In this document: positions 1 through 14,510 of the stretch, piece after piece
Numbering within the stretch: position 1 is the first letter of the stretch
How the letters are laid out: each line of letters starts with the position of its first letter
From: Himantopus leucocephalus
Taxonomy: Eukaryota; Chordata; Aves; Charadriiformes; Recurvirostridae
Reading direction: 5' to 3'
Assembly (NCBI GenBank): GCA_003993805.1
Contig: RSEF01000005.1
Location: 14,502,049-14,566,048, forward strand
Length of the DNA: 64,000 nt
Program-made: the position numbers and the translations under genes
Notes under the pieces: model-generated
Databases searched by the model: none
The model's input: the letters and a program-made list of their open reading frames with translations, nothing else
Told to the model about the DNA's origin: nothing

Positions 1-38
1 GATAGCTAGAGTCACAACAGGCTATGAAGAACTGTGAA

Positions 39-625
39 AATCATAGAATGGTTTAGGTTCCCTGCATGGGCAGGGACACCTCCCACTAGACCAGGTTGCT
101 CAAAGCCCCTTTCAACCTGATCTTGAACACTTCCAGGGATGGAGCATCCACAACTTCCCTGGGAAACCTGTTCCAGTGTCTCACCACCCTCATAGTGAAA
201 AATTTCTTCCTGATATCTAATCCAAATCTACCCTCCTCCGGTTTGAAGTTATTACTCCTCATCTTATCACTGCATGCCCTTGTAAAAAGTCCCTCTCCAG
301 CTTTCTTGTAGGCCCCCTACTGGAAGGCCACTATAAGGTCTCCCCAGAGCTTTCTCTTCTCTGGGCTAAACAAGCCCAGCTCTCTCAGCCTGTCTTCATA
401 GGAGAGGTGCTCCACTCTCTTATCATCTTTGTGGCCCTCCAACAGGTCCACACCTTTCTTGTATTGAGGACTCCAAAGCTGGACACAGTACTCCAGGTGG
501 GGTCTCACGAGAGTGGAGTAGAGGGGCACCTCCCTCACCCTGCTGGCCACCCTTCTTTTGATGCAGCCCAGCATATGGTTGGCCTTGTTGGCTGCAAGCA
601 CATATTGCTGACTCACATTGGGGAT
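39..625 (-). mobile_element. CR1 LINE, 5'-truncated copy
   Basis: The + strand begins with the reverse complement of the CR1 3' terminus (AATCATAGAATGGTTT). It continues through the typical CR1 3' region in reverse. Read on the minus strand it encodes the C-terminal part of the CR1 reverse transcriptase, including the segments [16 protein letters not shown] and LSYEDRLRELGLFSPEKR. The copy lacks most of ORF2 and all of ORF1, as most CR1 insertions do. It also has internal deletions, one just inside the 3' end and one in the region after LWSPQYKKG. It is a dead insertion in KCNQ1 intron 11, antisense to the gene. Confidence 0.95.
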
Positions 626-954
626 AAATAACTTATGGCTGATACAACAGAGAGGAGGAACCACAGGACAGATGCAGAAAACATAAAGGTAAAGGGGAGA
701 AAAGGTAACTGGAAAGCGTAGGAAAGTCAGAGGAGAAGGGCCAAAAGCTAACATGAAGGAAGAGAGAGAAAAGAGCTGACTCACAGTGGCATGGAGGGAA
801 AAGAAGAGATGAGAGCCTGATGCAGTGCTCTTTTAAATAAGACTGTCAGGATTGCTTATCTAATTAAATCACTGGGGCTGTGATTTGAACCAGCTGAGGG
901 TTTGGCCAGTTGCTTCTGATTCTACCTCCTTTGCAGGTAAGACATTTGAGAGTT

Positions 955-979
955 TTGTGTGTGTGTGTATATATATATG
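955..979. repeat. (GT)n(AT)n microsatellite
   Basis: A run of GT dinucleotides passes directly into AT dinucleotides. It is a simple-sequence repeat within intron 11. Confidence 0.9.
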
Positions 980-2095
980 TCTTATCTCACGCCCCAAAAA
1001 AGTAAATTATCACAGTAGTTCACCATACCACAGCCAAGCAAGATATCTCTCCGTTTTCCTAGGTAACATTTGCTATGTGTTTTGTGGTATGATATAAAAT
1101 ACTAATGTTGAGGTGAGAATCTCCTGATTCTCAGACAGGTATAACACAAATGGTGGCAATGCTGAGCCCTCCTTAATTCCACTACTGGTTTGTTCCCTCG
1201 AATGACTGTCCATCCTGGACTGTAGTCACTCTTCTGGACATTGGTAGGTTAGGTTTCATTTCTATTTAACTCTGTGCTGATACTGCCAAGAGAAATGCAT
1301 GGTTGTATTAGTTCCTTGAATGCTGGATTCCTTGTCTGTATCGATAACACTGAAGAAAAGATTTCTAGAGTAAATAGAGCCCACCTAAAGGTGGCCAGGA
1401 TCAAGAGATTCCTATCCTCAGGGCTGAGTGTAGTTGAGCTGATGCTCAACCCTTATCGAGGAAATGTTTCTTTGCAGAATTGCATGTTGCAAAACTGTAA
1501 AGTTATGAAGTGGGATGATATTTTTAAGAAAGTACTTGACTGTAAATCATTCTGTAAACATAATCACATATTTAAACAATGGGATAGGAATATTAAGTTC
1601 TGCTGCGTAGGAAAAAAAATTCACTTAAGTTGAAAGGTACAACAGGCTTTTTAACAGTTTCTGAATTGAGAGGGAGAAAGTAATTAAAACATATGCTGTT
1701 TTCCATATCTAACTTACTAGAGAATAACTCTAGGCCAAAAAATATGTTGTTGAGCTGTGCTTGTGCTTTGAAGCCACAGAAAGAAACGGAGTTCGCATAC
1801 CAGAGTATTTAGTCCCAGCCAGTTTCTGTCTCCAGTATATCGGCTCATAAAATTTCTCCTGTCTTTTTGCAACAGTAATAACACAGTATATTCTTTAACT
1901 ATTAGGTAGAAAAGGAGAACTCAGATGTCTCAGGTCAGATTTTCCACACAAAAGATACGAACCTAGTTAGTAAGTGTGTATCTAGAATTCTCCTAAATAT
2001 ATAATCTATATTTGCTGTCTTAAAAGGCTTCTTACATGTACAAATTTTTCAAGTCTCTGCTGATCCCTCGGTATGCTAAGCAAGTGTGTCAGTTC

Positions 2096-2160
2096 AGGCG
2101 CATGTTCTCCTTTTGACTTCAATAAAGCAACTCGTGCGCATCAGGTCTTACACCAGCCTT
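2096..2160. repeat. possible remnant of an old palindromic repeat
   Basis: It contains TTTGACTTCAATAAAGCAAC flanked by GCGCATG and GTGCGCATC. This resembles the TTGACTTCAATGGG core seen in old palindromic repeats of archosaurs and turtles. The assignment rests on remembered consensus-like sequence and is weak. Confidence 0.3.
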
Positions 2161-3528
2161 GGTGAGATGGGGGGGCTTCAAAGCAGCTCGGTACCTTTAG
2201 GCAGGAGCTTTTGCACAGGATGTGCTTTAAAGAAAGGTTTCTCTAGCTAGCCATTTTGAACACATAATTCAGTAACTGTGGTACAGTCCATATTTTTAGT
2301 GGCTTTCAAGCTCCAAAGTGCCTCTTCAGACTCATACAATTTGCACGTCTGGTTATGTATGGAACAGGTCACGTCACAATTATTTAGGTTCCTCATGAGA
2401 TTTTTCAGAACTGTATATGCCAACGTAATTAGATAGGCTGACAGGCATGTTTGGAAATCCCAGTGGGCACATCTCTAAGTGTCTGTATACAAATATGAGC
2501 TTGGGTTCACAAGAGACAAGGATGAGACCTTGATCTGAGCAGGACCAAAGTAAAGCAAGGGAGATTGTATTTGAAATTGGACTATGGCTTTAAAAACTTA
2601 CAGCGATGATAGGATGAAGGTGAAGAAGTTGAGGGTCTAATCTTAAATTTTCAACAAAATATGAGTTTGTGGAAAAGTCAGTCTTTGGTTTGAAATAATT
2701 TCCCAAAAAAAAGGCGTGGTGACTATTCTGGTTACTGAGATTTGCTAATACATGATTTGGCATATCAAATGTTGGTCATAAGAGAGAATGGTGTTAATAA
2801 CATAAATTCTCTCTTGCACTCACTGTTTTCCCCAAATCTTTCTTTGCAAGTACAGTTATATAAAGTAGTTTCAGCAAGCTAGTTTAAAAAAGTACTCAGA
2901 TTTTTTTTAGGTTGTCTCTCTGATTATTGTAGCACAAAATTTTAGCCATGACTGCATTTTTTTGCGTGCTCTCACAACATTCCCTGTAGCTAAGACTGAA
3001 TTCATTTTCACGCTGTGTTTTTCTAATCTTCTCAGGTAGCTACTTCTTCACTTGAAAAAGATTCAGCTGCCCATCATTTAAAGACATTTTTCGTATGAAT
3101 TGCAGCCTTTTCAGTGAAGTACAGAAACACCCTAGCTTTTAATCAGGAAACATGGACAGAAATACCCCTTCACTGGACTGCAGCCAATAAAGGGACAGAG
3201 GTTTGATTAACCTGGGCAAATATTGTGTGTGCAGATGAGTGATGTTGCAGTAACCTTAAAATTATCTCTCCTTTTCTCCTTTCAGCTGTCCTGGGTTGGT
3301 TGCTTCAGGATTTGCTCTAAAATATACATTGGTGTAGAGATTTAACATGCAGTATCATCATATTTTATTTCAATCTGAGCAAGTTTCTATTTTTAATCAT
3401 ACCATTGTGTCACGTATGTGAGTGAATTTCTGGAAGTACTGGAACTCTGACCCTGACAAGGTATAGACTAATGCGTCTTGGAAATTCTGATACTCCAATC
3501 AATTATTTTACACTGTGGTTTTGTATTT

Positions 3529-3555
3529 AAAAAAGAAAAAAAAAGAAAAAAAAAA
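3529..3555. repeat. A-rich simple repeat
   Basis: An interrupted poly(A) tract broken by single G bases. No adjacent retroelement body is recognised. Confidence 0.85.
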
Positions 3556-6500
3556 GGCTGCATCTTTGGATTCAAGTTTGAACAGGCTACACTGGGCTTG
3601 GGTCTTTTTTGTCCAGTGAGCCATAAGAAAGGCTAAAATGACAGGGAAATGCCCAGGGATCTTAAAAGACAATAAATAAATGCTCTTTATCGTCTTAATA
3701 CCCTTACATATTTCTGAAGAGAAATTACCGCTAATGTGTTAGTATTAGTTCTCCTGTTGCCTGATTAAGGAGTTTATAACCTTATGGTGAGACGACAGGC
3801 TGCTAGTTACTTTTTTCCCAGTGAAATATAGCCTGATATTCAAAACCAGAGGCCTGTGTTTGCCAGGTCTTGCTCTATAAGAGAGATCCTAATCTCAACA
3901 AGATAAACTGCTTAAATAAAAGTTGATGAAAGAACAGTCCGAGTAGTGGATTATGCTCCAACTGGGTTTACAGTGCTTTGCTTTAGGACAATTCTGTGCT
4001 TGTGTCCTTAGGGAGGTCGGTCAAAGAGCTGAAGTTTTTGGTGTTTACAGAATTGTATTCATCTTGATTTTTACCAAGTTAATTTCTGTTCAGTACTTGC
4101 ATATTCATTTTCATTTTGTACTGGGAAGAAATTATGGGGAAAGGGTTAAGAGCATGCTTGCTCTTCATCTGTTTTAAATCCATAAATGTGAGCCCCTGTG
4201 CTGTTTCTAGGTTTCAGATTACGCTCTGTGATTTATAGGAAAAGGCTGTTCTCCACAAGTTGAAATCCCATGTGTTTCTCCACCATTGTAAAATAACAAA
4301 TCCTTGAGAATGCTTCCAGTTGCAAAAATTGCAGTTTTGAACTACATTTGTAACTGCTTTTTTTTTTTCCAAAGTGATGGCATTGGCATGGGAAATGAAG
4401 TCCTCTTGTCCTAATGCTATCTGTTCAAGGTTTGCCATGCTTTTCATTGCAGCTTACACGAACTGTAGCAACACCCTTATGTTTATAGTCTTCTACCACT
4501 TTATTTTTGGAGGATACACCCACTAAAAAGTGCAGCTGTGAGCAGACACTTATATCATTCTGCAGAAGTTCCATCCAGAGCCCCTACAGAGATGGCAGGC
4601 CAGAAGCCATGGTGACCTAACAGTCCATCAGCTTCCAGACCCTGCTAGCGTCTCATGGTGTAAATCAGCGCAGAATTTGGCTTCATGTTTTTCAGTTGAT
4701 TTCTATGGCAATGATGAGGTATTTTTTGATACGGTATGATTTCAGAATATAATGCTTAGAAACAGCTTCACAGCAGCGACATCCATCTTCTCTTTTTCAA
4801 TGGCAGGAGAATTTGCCAATCATCTCTGTAGTAGAAAACAACATGGAAAATCTTAGGATTTCTGAAATAGTATTATCACTGATTTTGGGAATGTAAATAT
4901 TGCTATTCAGGTCAATGGCCTTTTTCTTCCAGATACTTTTTCCTGCTGTAATTCCTGTCTCTGCAACAGGAGTCCTGCTTTATCTTGTCAGTCACAGCTG
5001 TGTAATGACTTTCATTTGTGTTGAACAGCTGAGATACTCTCTCCATTTACCTACTTTGCCTTGGTAGAATAGCCTGAACTTGTGAGGGTGTATGAGTGAA
5101 TCTAACCTCTTGCCTATGATTGGTTTTACAAAGAAAAAACAACTTTTTTTTGTCTCTATTCACCATTATTTAAAAATAAACATATTACTGAGATGAGGGG
5201 AAAAAAACTGAAGCAGCTTCTGGCTAAAGTCATTGTGTGAGTTTAAATAAGTAGCAGTGCAATATTGTTTTGACCTTCCATGGATCCCCTATGAAGTGCT
5301 TCAGTAGCTGACCTAATAAAAGCTTTTTTCTTTTGTCTCAAAATGAAAGGTTAACTGGGATGTTATTAGTAGTATTATGTGATAAGCCTTAATTAAGATG
5401 TGGGATACAGCATATATTAAATTAGCATGTTAAAGTGTTATCTAGAGTGGAAACAAATAATTGACAATTCTTAATGAGTTGATCATAATTTTGATGCTTT
5501 TACATCTCGTACTTGGCATTAGAGATTTTTGTGTACAAGTTGTATCTGATACGTGCTCTGGGCAATGCAATTTGAGCCAAATAGAAAAGCCAAACTCAGC
5601 CTTAAGTTTGCAGTGGTCTTGTAACTCCCTATGACGAATACGGACAAAAAAGGCTACCGTGTAGTGTTAACAGCTTGTTGAGCATAATGAAGTGGTGTAA
5701 CATCAGCCAGTTTAATATTCAAAGTTTATTGTAAGTTTAATAAGCCAACAGTAGAGGGGCAAGTAACCAAAGGCAATATGGTGGTTTCTTCCTAGTTTCA
5801 CTGATTGTAGTCCAACATATCCTTGTATAATTCAGAGCCATGAATGACAAGCTCTGCAAAAAATATTTATTTAATCTGAAAAGTTTGCTTTTAACCAGAT
5901 GCTGCAATATAATAATATCCATGGCTTTCCGTGTGCGCTGAACTACAGTTCCATTGTGTTCTGTCTTCACCTTCTTTGGAAAAGGAGTTTAATGTGTCAG
6001 ACTATGTCTGTAAGACAATGCCATGCATTATTATTTACTTATCTGTGATCTCATTTGTGTCTAGTTACTTTCAAATTGCTTGGCCTTGAAACCGTGTAAA
6101 AAAGCAACTGCCTTCTGACTCAACAAGATACAGGGAGTGAAGAGCTGAATAAAGACTCATTGTCATTTGATATGGGTATCAATATCAACCGGTATTTTAT
6201 ACTGATATCGCCAAAGTTGGAGAACAACAGCCAATTCGCACAAAATGGGAACTCGTTTATATATTTGCACTGCTTTCTCTACAGGGTATTTCAGTCCCTT
6301 CCAAAAATAATCTTGTCTTCCTATTTTTTTCTCCATGTCCTTTGTGCAACTCTTCATACCCTGGCAACAAACAGAATTGGAAAAACAGAATTGTGAAAAT
6401 ATACAGCTAAGGCAATTTAGGATATACAAGAAATCTCATGCTCTTGCCTGATTTCAACACAAACTTTTATAGTAAGGGTTATGTTGTTATCATTGTGGGC

Positions 6501-9500
6501 AGACTACAAAGGAAATTTCTGACGTTACATCTGCTTGCCCCAGCATACCATTAGTGCGGAAAACATATGCATGATCTTTATTCTAGCTACAGCAATTTGT
6601 CTTGGTTCTACATGTACCATGTGTTGGACCATTTCCCTCAAGCGATGATGAACAAATTTGAGCATTGCACTCCAGAATCCTATGCTGTTTAGCTAGTCTG
6701 GATCTTCTTCTGTTCAGTTGGAAACCATTTTTTGTTTTGTCAGGATATGCTGGGCAATAGAGGGACAACTGGGGATGCAGCAGAGAGTCAGCGTGCTTGA
6801 AAACTTTACTCTTAATGGTGTGTTTGTCTTCCTTACCCTGTGTCCAGTCTCCCAGCATCACATGAATGCTTTGCAGAAAGCTGTTCTTGAAAGTTCGGTT
6901 TTAAAATCATCCACCTTGAGTTACAGCAATACAGTCTTTGTGCAGCAGTATAGATATTAGAGAGTTTGTTCTTTGGGTGAGTTACGAAGCCAAGCCCCTT
7001 GTGAGACTTGCGTTCCCTATCAGAAAAACAGCTTCCAAAAACTTTTGTGCTTTGTGCCATCTCTTGCTGATCCCCATGGCAGTTGTTATTTTTACCTGTG
7101 TTAACTCCAGGTCAGGAGAGCAATGGTTCTTTCCCTTCTCAGGCCTGCAGTTAAATATTCATTTCAGATTACCTTGATATGAACATATATTAAAGGGCTA
7201 GACGGAGGAGCTGCATTTTTCAGTCGCTCTGAGTCTCAAATTGCTATTAGCACCTGAAACAAGTCAAGTCTCTTGAGCTTGTTTTCCCCTTTCCATATAA
7301 ACCCCCACCTCCTGCTTCCCCACTGCCCCTTGGACACCTCTCCCAGGTCACCGATAGAGAGTCTGAGATTCTTCCTGACCTGCCAAATGTGGCTGATCAG
7401 GTTTCCCACCAGCTGCGCAAAAGCCCCCAAAGCAGGAGAAAATCCCCAGTGCTGTGCTGAAGGCAGTGCGTGTGCCCTTCTCCAGCTGTACACCAGTGTT
7501 ACCTCTCTGCTGAGATGCAGCTGAGAGCTGGGGAGATCACATCCTGCTCCGAGTTGTGGTTGCTGAGCCGCACGCCCCATGGGGAGGCTGCATCTTTCTG
7601 ATGGCTTCCCCCATTTATATACCATACTCCAATGGCATGACTATGAAAAACCTACACAAATGTTTTTCCTTTTTAGAACATTTCTTATAATAGTAGGCTA
7701 TTTTTATTATTAACTGAAGATATTAAAACATCAAAATCCACCAAAGGCAATGTTATTTTTTAAACTTGTTCTTTTTTGCATGTCTCTGGAAAATCCGCAA
7801 ACCAAGCTCAACCAGGCTGTGGAGAAAAGAGGATTGCTATAACTACATGAAAGGATTTCTGAGTTAAGCCCATGACTTTTGAGAAGGGAGACATGAAAGC
7901 TGCTGTAAAATAAAACACAAATCCATTAAAAGATGACTGTGGATTTAAAATTACATATTTTAAATTTTAAAAAAAGACCAACTACAGATAGCTGGGAGAA
8001 TACATAGTGTGGGGAGGAGCTTACAAATGTTAATTCAGCTTAAGCTGATTCCCCTGGGGTTATGTTCACATTCAGTAAATAATAACCAAGATGTTTACTG
8101 GCTGAAGGGTTCACCAAAAGAGTGAATTTGACATTACCCTTACAGAGTATTCTTGCAGGGTGATTTTTTTTAGGTTAGAATCACTAATACTCCTATGGGA
8201 TGTCAGCCCCCGCATTCCCCTAGGTAAGGAACAGAAATTGCATTATGAGACACGTGCATTTAAGTCAAAGCAGCTCGTATTTTTAAAATTAAACACTCGA
8301 AATGTACTATTCTGTAGAATTTATTAATCAAATGTCTTCATAGAAATCATTTGCTGCTGACATTGAATTATTCCATGCTTAGAAAAACAAATGCATTTGA
8401 TGAAATCTTACGTGTTCGTGACCAATTTGCAAGCACGAATACGAGTTTAATAGATGTAGATCTTTTGTAACCAGATTACTTGTTCTCCAATAATTACTAG
8501 AATGCCCTTGACTGCTAAGACCAAAGAAGTTTCAAAAATCTAGCTTACCTGCTATTTGTGATTCTCCTTGTTCTACATTGTACCTGTTATTTCTGTATTC
8601 CTATTGCATTTAAACCTGTGAAGACGCTGGAGGTGAGGACTGTGGGGGATAGCTGAATTCATTTCATTTGGCTTGTCACTAGTTTCTAACTTTACTTTCA
8701 CGACTGGACGGGAAGCCCAGAGGGCAAGGTCTAGTAAAGAATGTTTGTCTATTAAAAATAAATACATTCATACGTTGAAAATGTTATGGGAGCATTTATG
8801 TAAACACTAAGCTCTGCTGAAGCCCATTTAATATCCCTTCAGTTTTGTAACTGGTTTGCTCTTCAAGTGTTGCCGTATTTTTCTAACGCTTCTGGGCAGC
8901 TTTTACTAGTTTCTCCTTAAGATGGTTTTTGTGAATCATTTATGGGGCAGGATATATTTTGAAAGCCCCTGATAAACGTATCATAACGATGGCAAACAAC
9001 AGTTGCCAAGCTCTGTCAACAAATGAAAGCAAAATCTGGGTAGCCCACATTATTTGAAATAATTAGTGAATCTGATTTTATTCCTGGGTACGGTGATTAA
9101 GCATTTGCTATTACAGAATACACAGCGATGCAACCTAATCCCTCCCAATTCATCACATCTAAAATGTTGCCCAGTACGGAGGGACTCCCATCAACTGTAA
9201 TGGGCAGGGAATGACAGAATGTGTGAAAAGACAAGAATAACCTTGAGCTGCAGCAAATTCTATACCACAAGCGCCTGGAGGACTAACGATGAAAGATTTC
9301 ATTAGACTTAAATGCACTAATGAAATGGCTTAATGTAGTTACTCTGAATCTCGTCCACCAGATTCTCTAACAAGGAACACTTTTCAGTGCCTGAATGGAA
9401 AAAATATTTCGGTTCACATGCACAACATATTATTAAAATCTGATGTGTTAAAGATAAAGTTCAAGTCTAAATAATGATTAGTGCCAAGAACTTCAGGCCA

Positions 9501-12500
9501 ACCGACTTCAGCCTTCGTTCTTAATACTTTAGCTCTGTCCTAAGTCAGAAATTTAAGATGACTGCAGAGAATTTAAATATGTTTGAAAACTGAGCTTGAC
9601 TTCAAATCAGTGTTAGGTTTACTGAGAAATGGGCATTTTGTAAAAGATATTATAAATCTGTGTCTCTCTCCTACTGAGTTTTCGTTCTTGCTAAACTCAT
9701 TCTGAATAGACAGCATTGACCTTTTAACTCCGATAATATCAGATAATACCAATGTACATTGGGAGGTCTGTGCCAGCCATTATGGTCCTGATAATAAAAT
9801 GTTCTACAAATGAACAAAAAGGCAAGTGTTATAAATAGGAAATTAGCAGCACCTTTCCTCTGTCTTGTTGCTTTAATATTTCTGTTAACACTAAACCATT
9901 ATGTAGAACACCTTCCTGACATGAAAAGGGCAACAAACTTCTAATGGCATTACTAAGGATTTGATACAGAATTCAGCAGCTTTGTAAGGACAATAAATAT
10001 TTCTAATTAGTAATTGTTTTTCCTTTCTTGTTCTTTAATGAAAAAAAAATCAGAATAGATATTAATCTTGTAAAACTTCATTTAAAAAAAAAAGTTTTTC
10101 TTTTTCTTGAAACATAAAACAAACCATGCAACTGCTTACTTCCTTTTTTGTAAAGTCAGTTGTTTTTTGTAACCAAAAATCTTAGCCTTGGTCCCAGAAA
10201 GTGTTCTTCTGGGGTGGCCCTGCAGATCCCCTTGCAGGAAGGAGGCAGGCGGGTGTTGGCTGAAGCCGGTGACATTCACTGTGGCTGTCGCTGAGTGCGG
10301 GACTGGGGAATGAGCCACACCTTGGGAGACCCCTAATGAATAATATTACAGTTAAATGTACAAATGGCTCCATTACAATAGTTTCAGGCATTTATAAATG
10401 TCTAACAACTTTCCAACCAAATGAGAACGTCTGTAAAATTACCTGAAGTTCCTCAACATGCTTGTTTTCCAAATTACGTGAAATTCCAGTCCAGATTTCT
10501 GACTGACTAATGAAGAGATCAGGTTTCCTCCAAATGACTTGTTGTAGGTTAAGTATCCTAACAACAAAAGGAGGCAGGAAAAACTAACGATTTCTAGTCA
10601 TTTTATTGTCAGGCTTTCTTTTGTAATGTGGGTGCTCAATCCATCGTATTTTGTTGCTGGGGTTCTTTTTATTCTCATTTCTTATGCTTTAAGGAGTGCC
10701 TGCATCCACAACAGGTTACTTTTCCAGTACACAAATAAAGCAAAGCTAGTTTATACCTACAAATAATTCAGGTTTGTATAAATCTATTGACCCTATTACC
10801 ACCAGGATAGTTTCCTGTTGTTGATGAGTTGTTATATCCTCCTTCACCCTTATGGATCATTCCTATGGGTTCTGACGATGTTACGGCTTCATTGGTGGCT
10901 TCAGGACCTAATTCTGTGAGTTAAATTCCACGGGAAATGTCACGTAGTCTGTGTGATTTTCAAGGTGATCTTGATGTCCTGTTTATATGGAGAAAGAAAA
11001 TTACTGGTAGCCAGTGAAAGCTATCGGCAGTTTTTCTTAGAAAAGATGCAGGCTGAGATGTTGACCAGTATTGGAAGCAGTAATCTTTAGCTTGATTTTA
11101 CGGGCATACAAAATACTTTGGTTTATTTTTGAAGGTAATATGCTGATGGTTATTGGAATCAGTCAAAAGGAGATTGGCAAGTCCCTTTGGATGTTGGTTA
11201 TCGTGAGATTAATGGGTACGGTGAGGGTAAGGCTCAAAGCCCGATGAATGATCAGGAGAGGAAAATAGCTTCGTTAACAAAAGGGCAAAACCCTTGTCTG
11301 CTGCCCCTCTTGTTAATGAACTTATCAAACAAGCTTTCTCCCAAAGTTAGGCAAAACCAAATGTGTAAAAATGAGGGATTTCAATTCCAAGAGAGTTTAT
11401 CTCTCACAGCTACGCTGAAGGCAGTGGGCTCTCCGGAGTATCCTGGTAGTCCCTAAAAACCCCTTCCACAGAGGCTGAGGGAGGACAACCCTGCCATCGG
11501 AGACTGGCTCTGCACGGCAGTACTTCTCCAAAGGGCGTCTCCCGCTGGCTGCGGGAGCGAAGGTACGCTGCCGCTGTCTGTAAGCACGTTCAGATGATGT
11601 CATTTACCGCCACACTCCTTGAAAAAAACCCCAATGTTTTCATGAAACTCTTGCTCTGAGGGCGGTAATGTATTGAGTGGCTATCTGGCACTTAAGCATG
11701 CTGTATGTCCCCAGAGGTTGCAGACAGCCATTCTGTAACAGAATTCAGAGATGTCACAAGTGGCTGAACAAACAAATATCACCAGTTAATGGTTAAGCTC
11801 TCAATTTACTAAAGCATTTGTTACCAGTTTGCGAAAGAGATCAAACAACCGTGAATCATAACCTTGGCTACTAATTAAATCCTTTATTCCCTTCCCTCAT
11901 CGCAGAAGCATTTAATCTTGGGGAATCAGGACAGCCTGTTGTGCAGAATTAGATTTTACAGCGTAAGCAGGAACAAGCTTACTGTAGGGTTTCCTACTGG
12001 AGCTGGAAGTGGGAAGGAACAAAAGGAGAATATTAACTTTCCCTCCTGGCATGGAAGTTCATGTTAGCACAGAACAATGACTGATGTAAAATAGCCGCAT
12101 TGGAAAATCATTTTGGTGGTATAGTTTTCTTATTTTGCCGAATGGCGAACATAACTTTTATTATCCAGCTGTCTCGCTTATAGATGAGACTCGTCATTTG
12201 GATAGAGAATGAGGGATTTGGTGTGCTTTACTAGTGACCGACTGTCCCAAAGAAAAATATTTTACTCGGAAATAATGGACTGTGAAGAACACCCCAGAGG
12301 AAATGAGGCATAAACCAAAATACTACAAGCAGTTTTATTGCAATTGAAATTTATTTCTGTTTGTCATAAGATGGGTTTGTGTGCGTCTATGTGTACGATG
12401 TATAGCTGCATGACAGTTACACTTTCACACCTTTGGTATTTAACAGCAAATTAAGAAGTGTTTGTCTTTTTGGCATTTTGTCTCTGTGAAGCAGAACTTT

Positions 12501-14033
12501 AAAAACCTTTAAAAGCGCTTTATTTCCTTTCGGTTTTGGGGAAGTCGTCTTTGTCCCTAGCAGCAGAGCGATGCAGCAAGGGCTCACAGAACAGGGATAC
12601 CACGAACTAGCATTAGGCTAACTCCATTCACCAGGACTCGATCCAAACAGGCAACCATCCCAGTTAGGAGGAGCAAATTTCCATTTTTATAACATGAACC
12701 ATGATCTTGCAGTCAGATTTGCGGGAGGAGGGACCTGGAGAGACACTCTCATTGAGGCATCTCAGTAAGGTGTTAAGAGGGAAGGACTTTCCTATAGACA
12801 TCCAACTGCAGATCCACAGATCGGTGCATAATTATTGAGGCACAGTTGCTTTATATAAATGCACTTGCAGTCTTAGCAATCTCTAGACCTGTGGTGAAAA
12901 GCTGTACATTATTAGTCTGAAAAGCAACTGTATTTTACACTGTAACCAGAGAAAGTAATCTTTTCTGTCATTGCTGAATCGGAACAATTTCTGTAACAGA
13001 AAGAAACCACCTGAGAGCAGTATCTACAAGTAGAAAGTGAGAGCTTTTTTCAGTTCTGTTTTTGGCTTTGCAGAAAGCTGTTTTCCCACTAAAAATGTGA
13101 GTTTTCAGAAAGGGAACACTCCGGCTACACTTGCCATGCTGTTCAGAGGACAGACACCCACCCTTTGCACATGTAGGACTTCTGTTTGCTGAGGGAAATT
13201 TGTCCTGAGAAAATACATGAATACTCACTAGAATTCCAGGTTATATTTAACTGAAGAGGCTTGGGTGATACCATGCTATAGCACACCGAAGACCCAAACC
13301 TGTACAGAACTTATATATGACTTTTCCATCCCATAGTGAGTACGAATACTGTTGGATTCAGTACAGACAGAAAACACTGCCTAGTGACATCTCAATCTGC
13401 CGGGCTATCGGTATTACTAATAATAATTTTATAAAGATAAAACATCTGGAATATCTAACTTCTTTTATTGCTGCTTCCCCAAAGCCATCACCAGAAGTCT
13501 GTTTGGGATGAGAGTTAGAAATACTAGATGTTCATGCATTTAAAAAGGAAATAAATATTGTGCAATAATGTAATTCAAGCACATCTTGATAAAATAGAAT
13601 GAGCAAGTAGAATAAAACATTGGCACAGCTTAAATGTTTGATTTGGTATTTTAATGTTAAGAAAAAAACATCATTTTGGCAAGCTTTGAAAAATTTAAAA
13701 TATCTGTTGCTCTTAATGAACTGTTTAAAAAATAATGTCAGATACTATGAAAATGTGTTATTTTAAAGTACAAAGAACAAATTATTATTTTTTAATTCTG
13801 TTTTCAGTCTGTATGCATATGCATGAAGAGGGGGATATATTTGTTTAAAGACCTTTCAGATTATTTTGTCTTTATATGCACTTACAGTTCAGTTTTGGGA
13901 TACATGTGTATGTAGATGTTGCATCCAGCTACTACAAGATCATTTGGATTGTTTAGCAGTCAACAAGTCAAAAATCTTAAAAGTGGGGTTTTTTTAAATA
14001 ATTTTTGAAAAACAAATTTGGGTAAGGGAAGAA

Positions 14034-14075
14034 NGGGGGGGCGGGGGACCAAAAAACAAACAAACAAACAAAAAC
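14034..14075. repeat. ambiguous base, G-run and (CAAA)n repeat
   Basis: An N at 14034 sits at the start of a G-rich run that is followed by CAAA tetranucleotide repeats. Base-calling or assembly uncertainty in the homopolymer is the likely reason for the N. Confidence 0.85.
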
Positions 14076-14510
14076 CCAAACCACAACACAAAGAAACCAC
14101 AAAAAAATCAATGCTGGATGTCTAGAGTGACCGTGTATAAAAGCTGTGCATGGCTGAATATGCAGAAACTTGATAGCGTGTTGGGGTTTTGTTGGGTTTT
14201 TTTTTGTGGAAATGAAACTGGAAAAGATGGGTAGAGGTTTTCTTAGACATAGGAGGAGGTTTTGCGGACACCTCTTTTTACTGCGAAATGTATGCAAACC
14301 TAGCATAGGTCAGAGAAAATCCTGGATTTTTATAGCGTTCTTGAAAGGTGAGGAAGGTCAACATAATAGTGTGTTGTGCTCCCAGGCTGAATTGCAACTA
14401 CTTACATTACACGTTCACATGTTAGTGAAGCATTTACTGCAGACTGTTATATTTATTGTCTGGATGGAGATGCTCTTTCACCCCACTCACCTTCCTCGTT
14501 TTTCCCCCAG

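Larger units (their letters stand above)
1..14510 (+). other. KCNQ1: KCNQ1 intron 11 (3' part)
   Basis: This is non-coding sequence upstream of the first recognised KCNQ1 exon. It ends in a pyrimidine-rich acceptor (TTTTTCCCCCAG) at 14510. It holds a CR1 LINE at 39-625, a GT/AT microsatellite at 955-979, an A-rich tract near 3529-3555, a possible old palindromic-repeat remnant near 2096-2160 and a G-run plus CAAA repeat at 14035-14075. The rest (roughly 640-14030) is AT-rich with scattered short open frames. I see no splice-flanked coding segment or recognisable protein in it. A GC-richer patch at about 7270-7600 is open on both strands but matches nothing I know. The intron assignment is inferred from the exon that follows. 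Confidence 0.85.

Noticed and set aside
317..784. A 155-codon minus-strand frame treated as a host gene
   Set aside because: Its recognisable part is the CR1 reverse-transcriptase C-terminus. The upstream part is random extension outside the element.
1..14510. Possible KCNQ1OT1 antisense RNA or imprinting-control CpG island, known in mammals within KCNQ1
   Set aside because: The mammalian element lies in an earlier intron. There is no CpG island here, and this imprinted domain is not known in birds.
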